A DNA stretch of 64,000 nucleotides from the NCBI RefSeq assembly GCF_050948215.1, contig NW_027488702.1, positions 186,001-250,000 of the forward strand, read 5' to 3'. Position 1 is the first letter of the stretch. Each line of letters starts with the position of its first letter. A program made the position numbers and the translations under genes. The notes below the pieces were generated by a model. The model saw only the letters and a list, made by a program, of their open reading frames with translations. It made no database searches and was not told where the DNA came from. This document shows positions 63,865-64,000 of this stretch, piece after piece. This DNA is from Halictus rubicundus (taxonomy: Eukaryota; Arthropoda; Insecta; Hymenoptera; Halictidae).

Positions 63865-64000
63865 ATGGAGACAACGACGCCAGAAGTCAGCAAGGTCGCC
63901 ATCAGGATCCCACCTTTCTGGCCTGAGCAACCCGAACTGTGGTTCCGCCAAATCGAGGCACAGTTCGCCCTAAACGGGATTACAGCTGACACGACAAAAT
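63865..64000 (+). CDS. Gypsy gag, N-terminal 45 codons (cut by window end)
   Basis: The frame opens at ATG 63865, 75 bases after the primer-binding site, and is still open at the window edge. It encodes the capsid-type gag N terminus. The PPFWP...LWF...QF pattern is what I know from Mag-lineage Ty3/Gypsy gag proteins of insects. Whether the rest is intact cannot be said. Confidence 0.83.
   Translation, partial: METTTPEVSKVAIRIPPFWPEQPELWFRQIEAQFALNGITADTTK

Larger units (their letters stand above)
63025..64000 (+). mobile_element. Ty3/Gypsy LTR retrotransposon, Mag-like, 5' part only
   Basis: The satellite stops at 63024 and a TG...CA LTR begins, followed by a primer-binding site and the start of gag. 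The rest lies beyond the window. The gag N terminus, with PPFWPEQPELWFRQIEAQF, is the common start of Mag-lineage gag in insects. The left flank GATAG would be half of a target duplication that cannot be checked here. Confidence 0.88.

Noticed and set aside
63785..63992. 62- and 67-codon ORFs on either strand at the window end
   Set aside because: They overlap the Gypsy leader and the recognisable gag N terminus (ATG 63865) in other frames, with no support of their own.

Overview
This is a eukaryotic, almost certainly insect, repeat-dominated window. About 48 kb is a purine-rich satellite whose + strand is nearly free of C. It is built from GGATA and GGATAGA modules, the commonest unit being the 12-mer GGATAGGATAGA. 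Three retrotransposons interrupt it, all on the + strand. I see no single-copy host gene, tRNA, rRNA or CRISPR. The retrotransposon types (R1/TRAS-like non-LTR, BEL/Pao, Mag-like Ty3/Gypsy) suit an insect, perhaps a hymenopteran such as an ant. The species cannot be read from the sequence.

Layout: satellite domain A (1-3454); a full-length GC-rich R1/TRAS-clade non-LTR retrotransposon (3455-9586) with ORF1, ORF2, a 3' UTR and a 43-A tail, flanked by a 16-bp target duplication; satellite domain A again (9587 to about 15260); satellite domain B (about 15260-48188); a BEL/Pao LTR retrotransposon (48189-56044) with near-identical 740/739-bp LTRs, whose pol is interrupted by a 582-bp solo LTR from another element; satellite B again (56045-63024); and the 5' LTR, primer-binding site and first 45 gag codons of a Ty3/Gypsy element (63025-64000) that runs off the window.

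The satellite has a clear higher-order structure. Kilobase blocks recur in tandem or dispersed with exact offsets (1912, 2138, 1774, 764, 2485, 1426, 3019, 11120 and 14139 bp). Rare sequence cassettes mark the blocks. Because of these paralogous copies, the pre-insertion (empty) site of both the non-LTR element and the BEL element can be read inside the same window. This fixes the target duplications exactly, and each insertion is absent from its sister blocks.

The most interesting observation is the non-LTR insertion. With the empty site as reference, the inferred first nick is C|T on the pyrimidine strand and the second is T|A on the purine strand. As I recall, this is the nick pattern of the telomere-specific silkworm element TRAS1 in (TTAGG)n. 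The satellite pentamer TAGGA differs by one base from the telomeric pentamer TAGGT. A TRAS-like element adapted to, or cross-reacting with, a telomere-like or subtelomeric satellite is therefore a testable idea. Its ORF2 also has no usable AUG and lies in frame behind ORF1, separated by one UAG codon.
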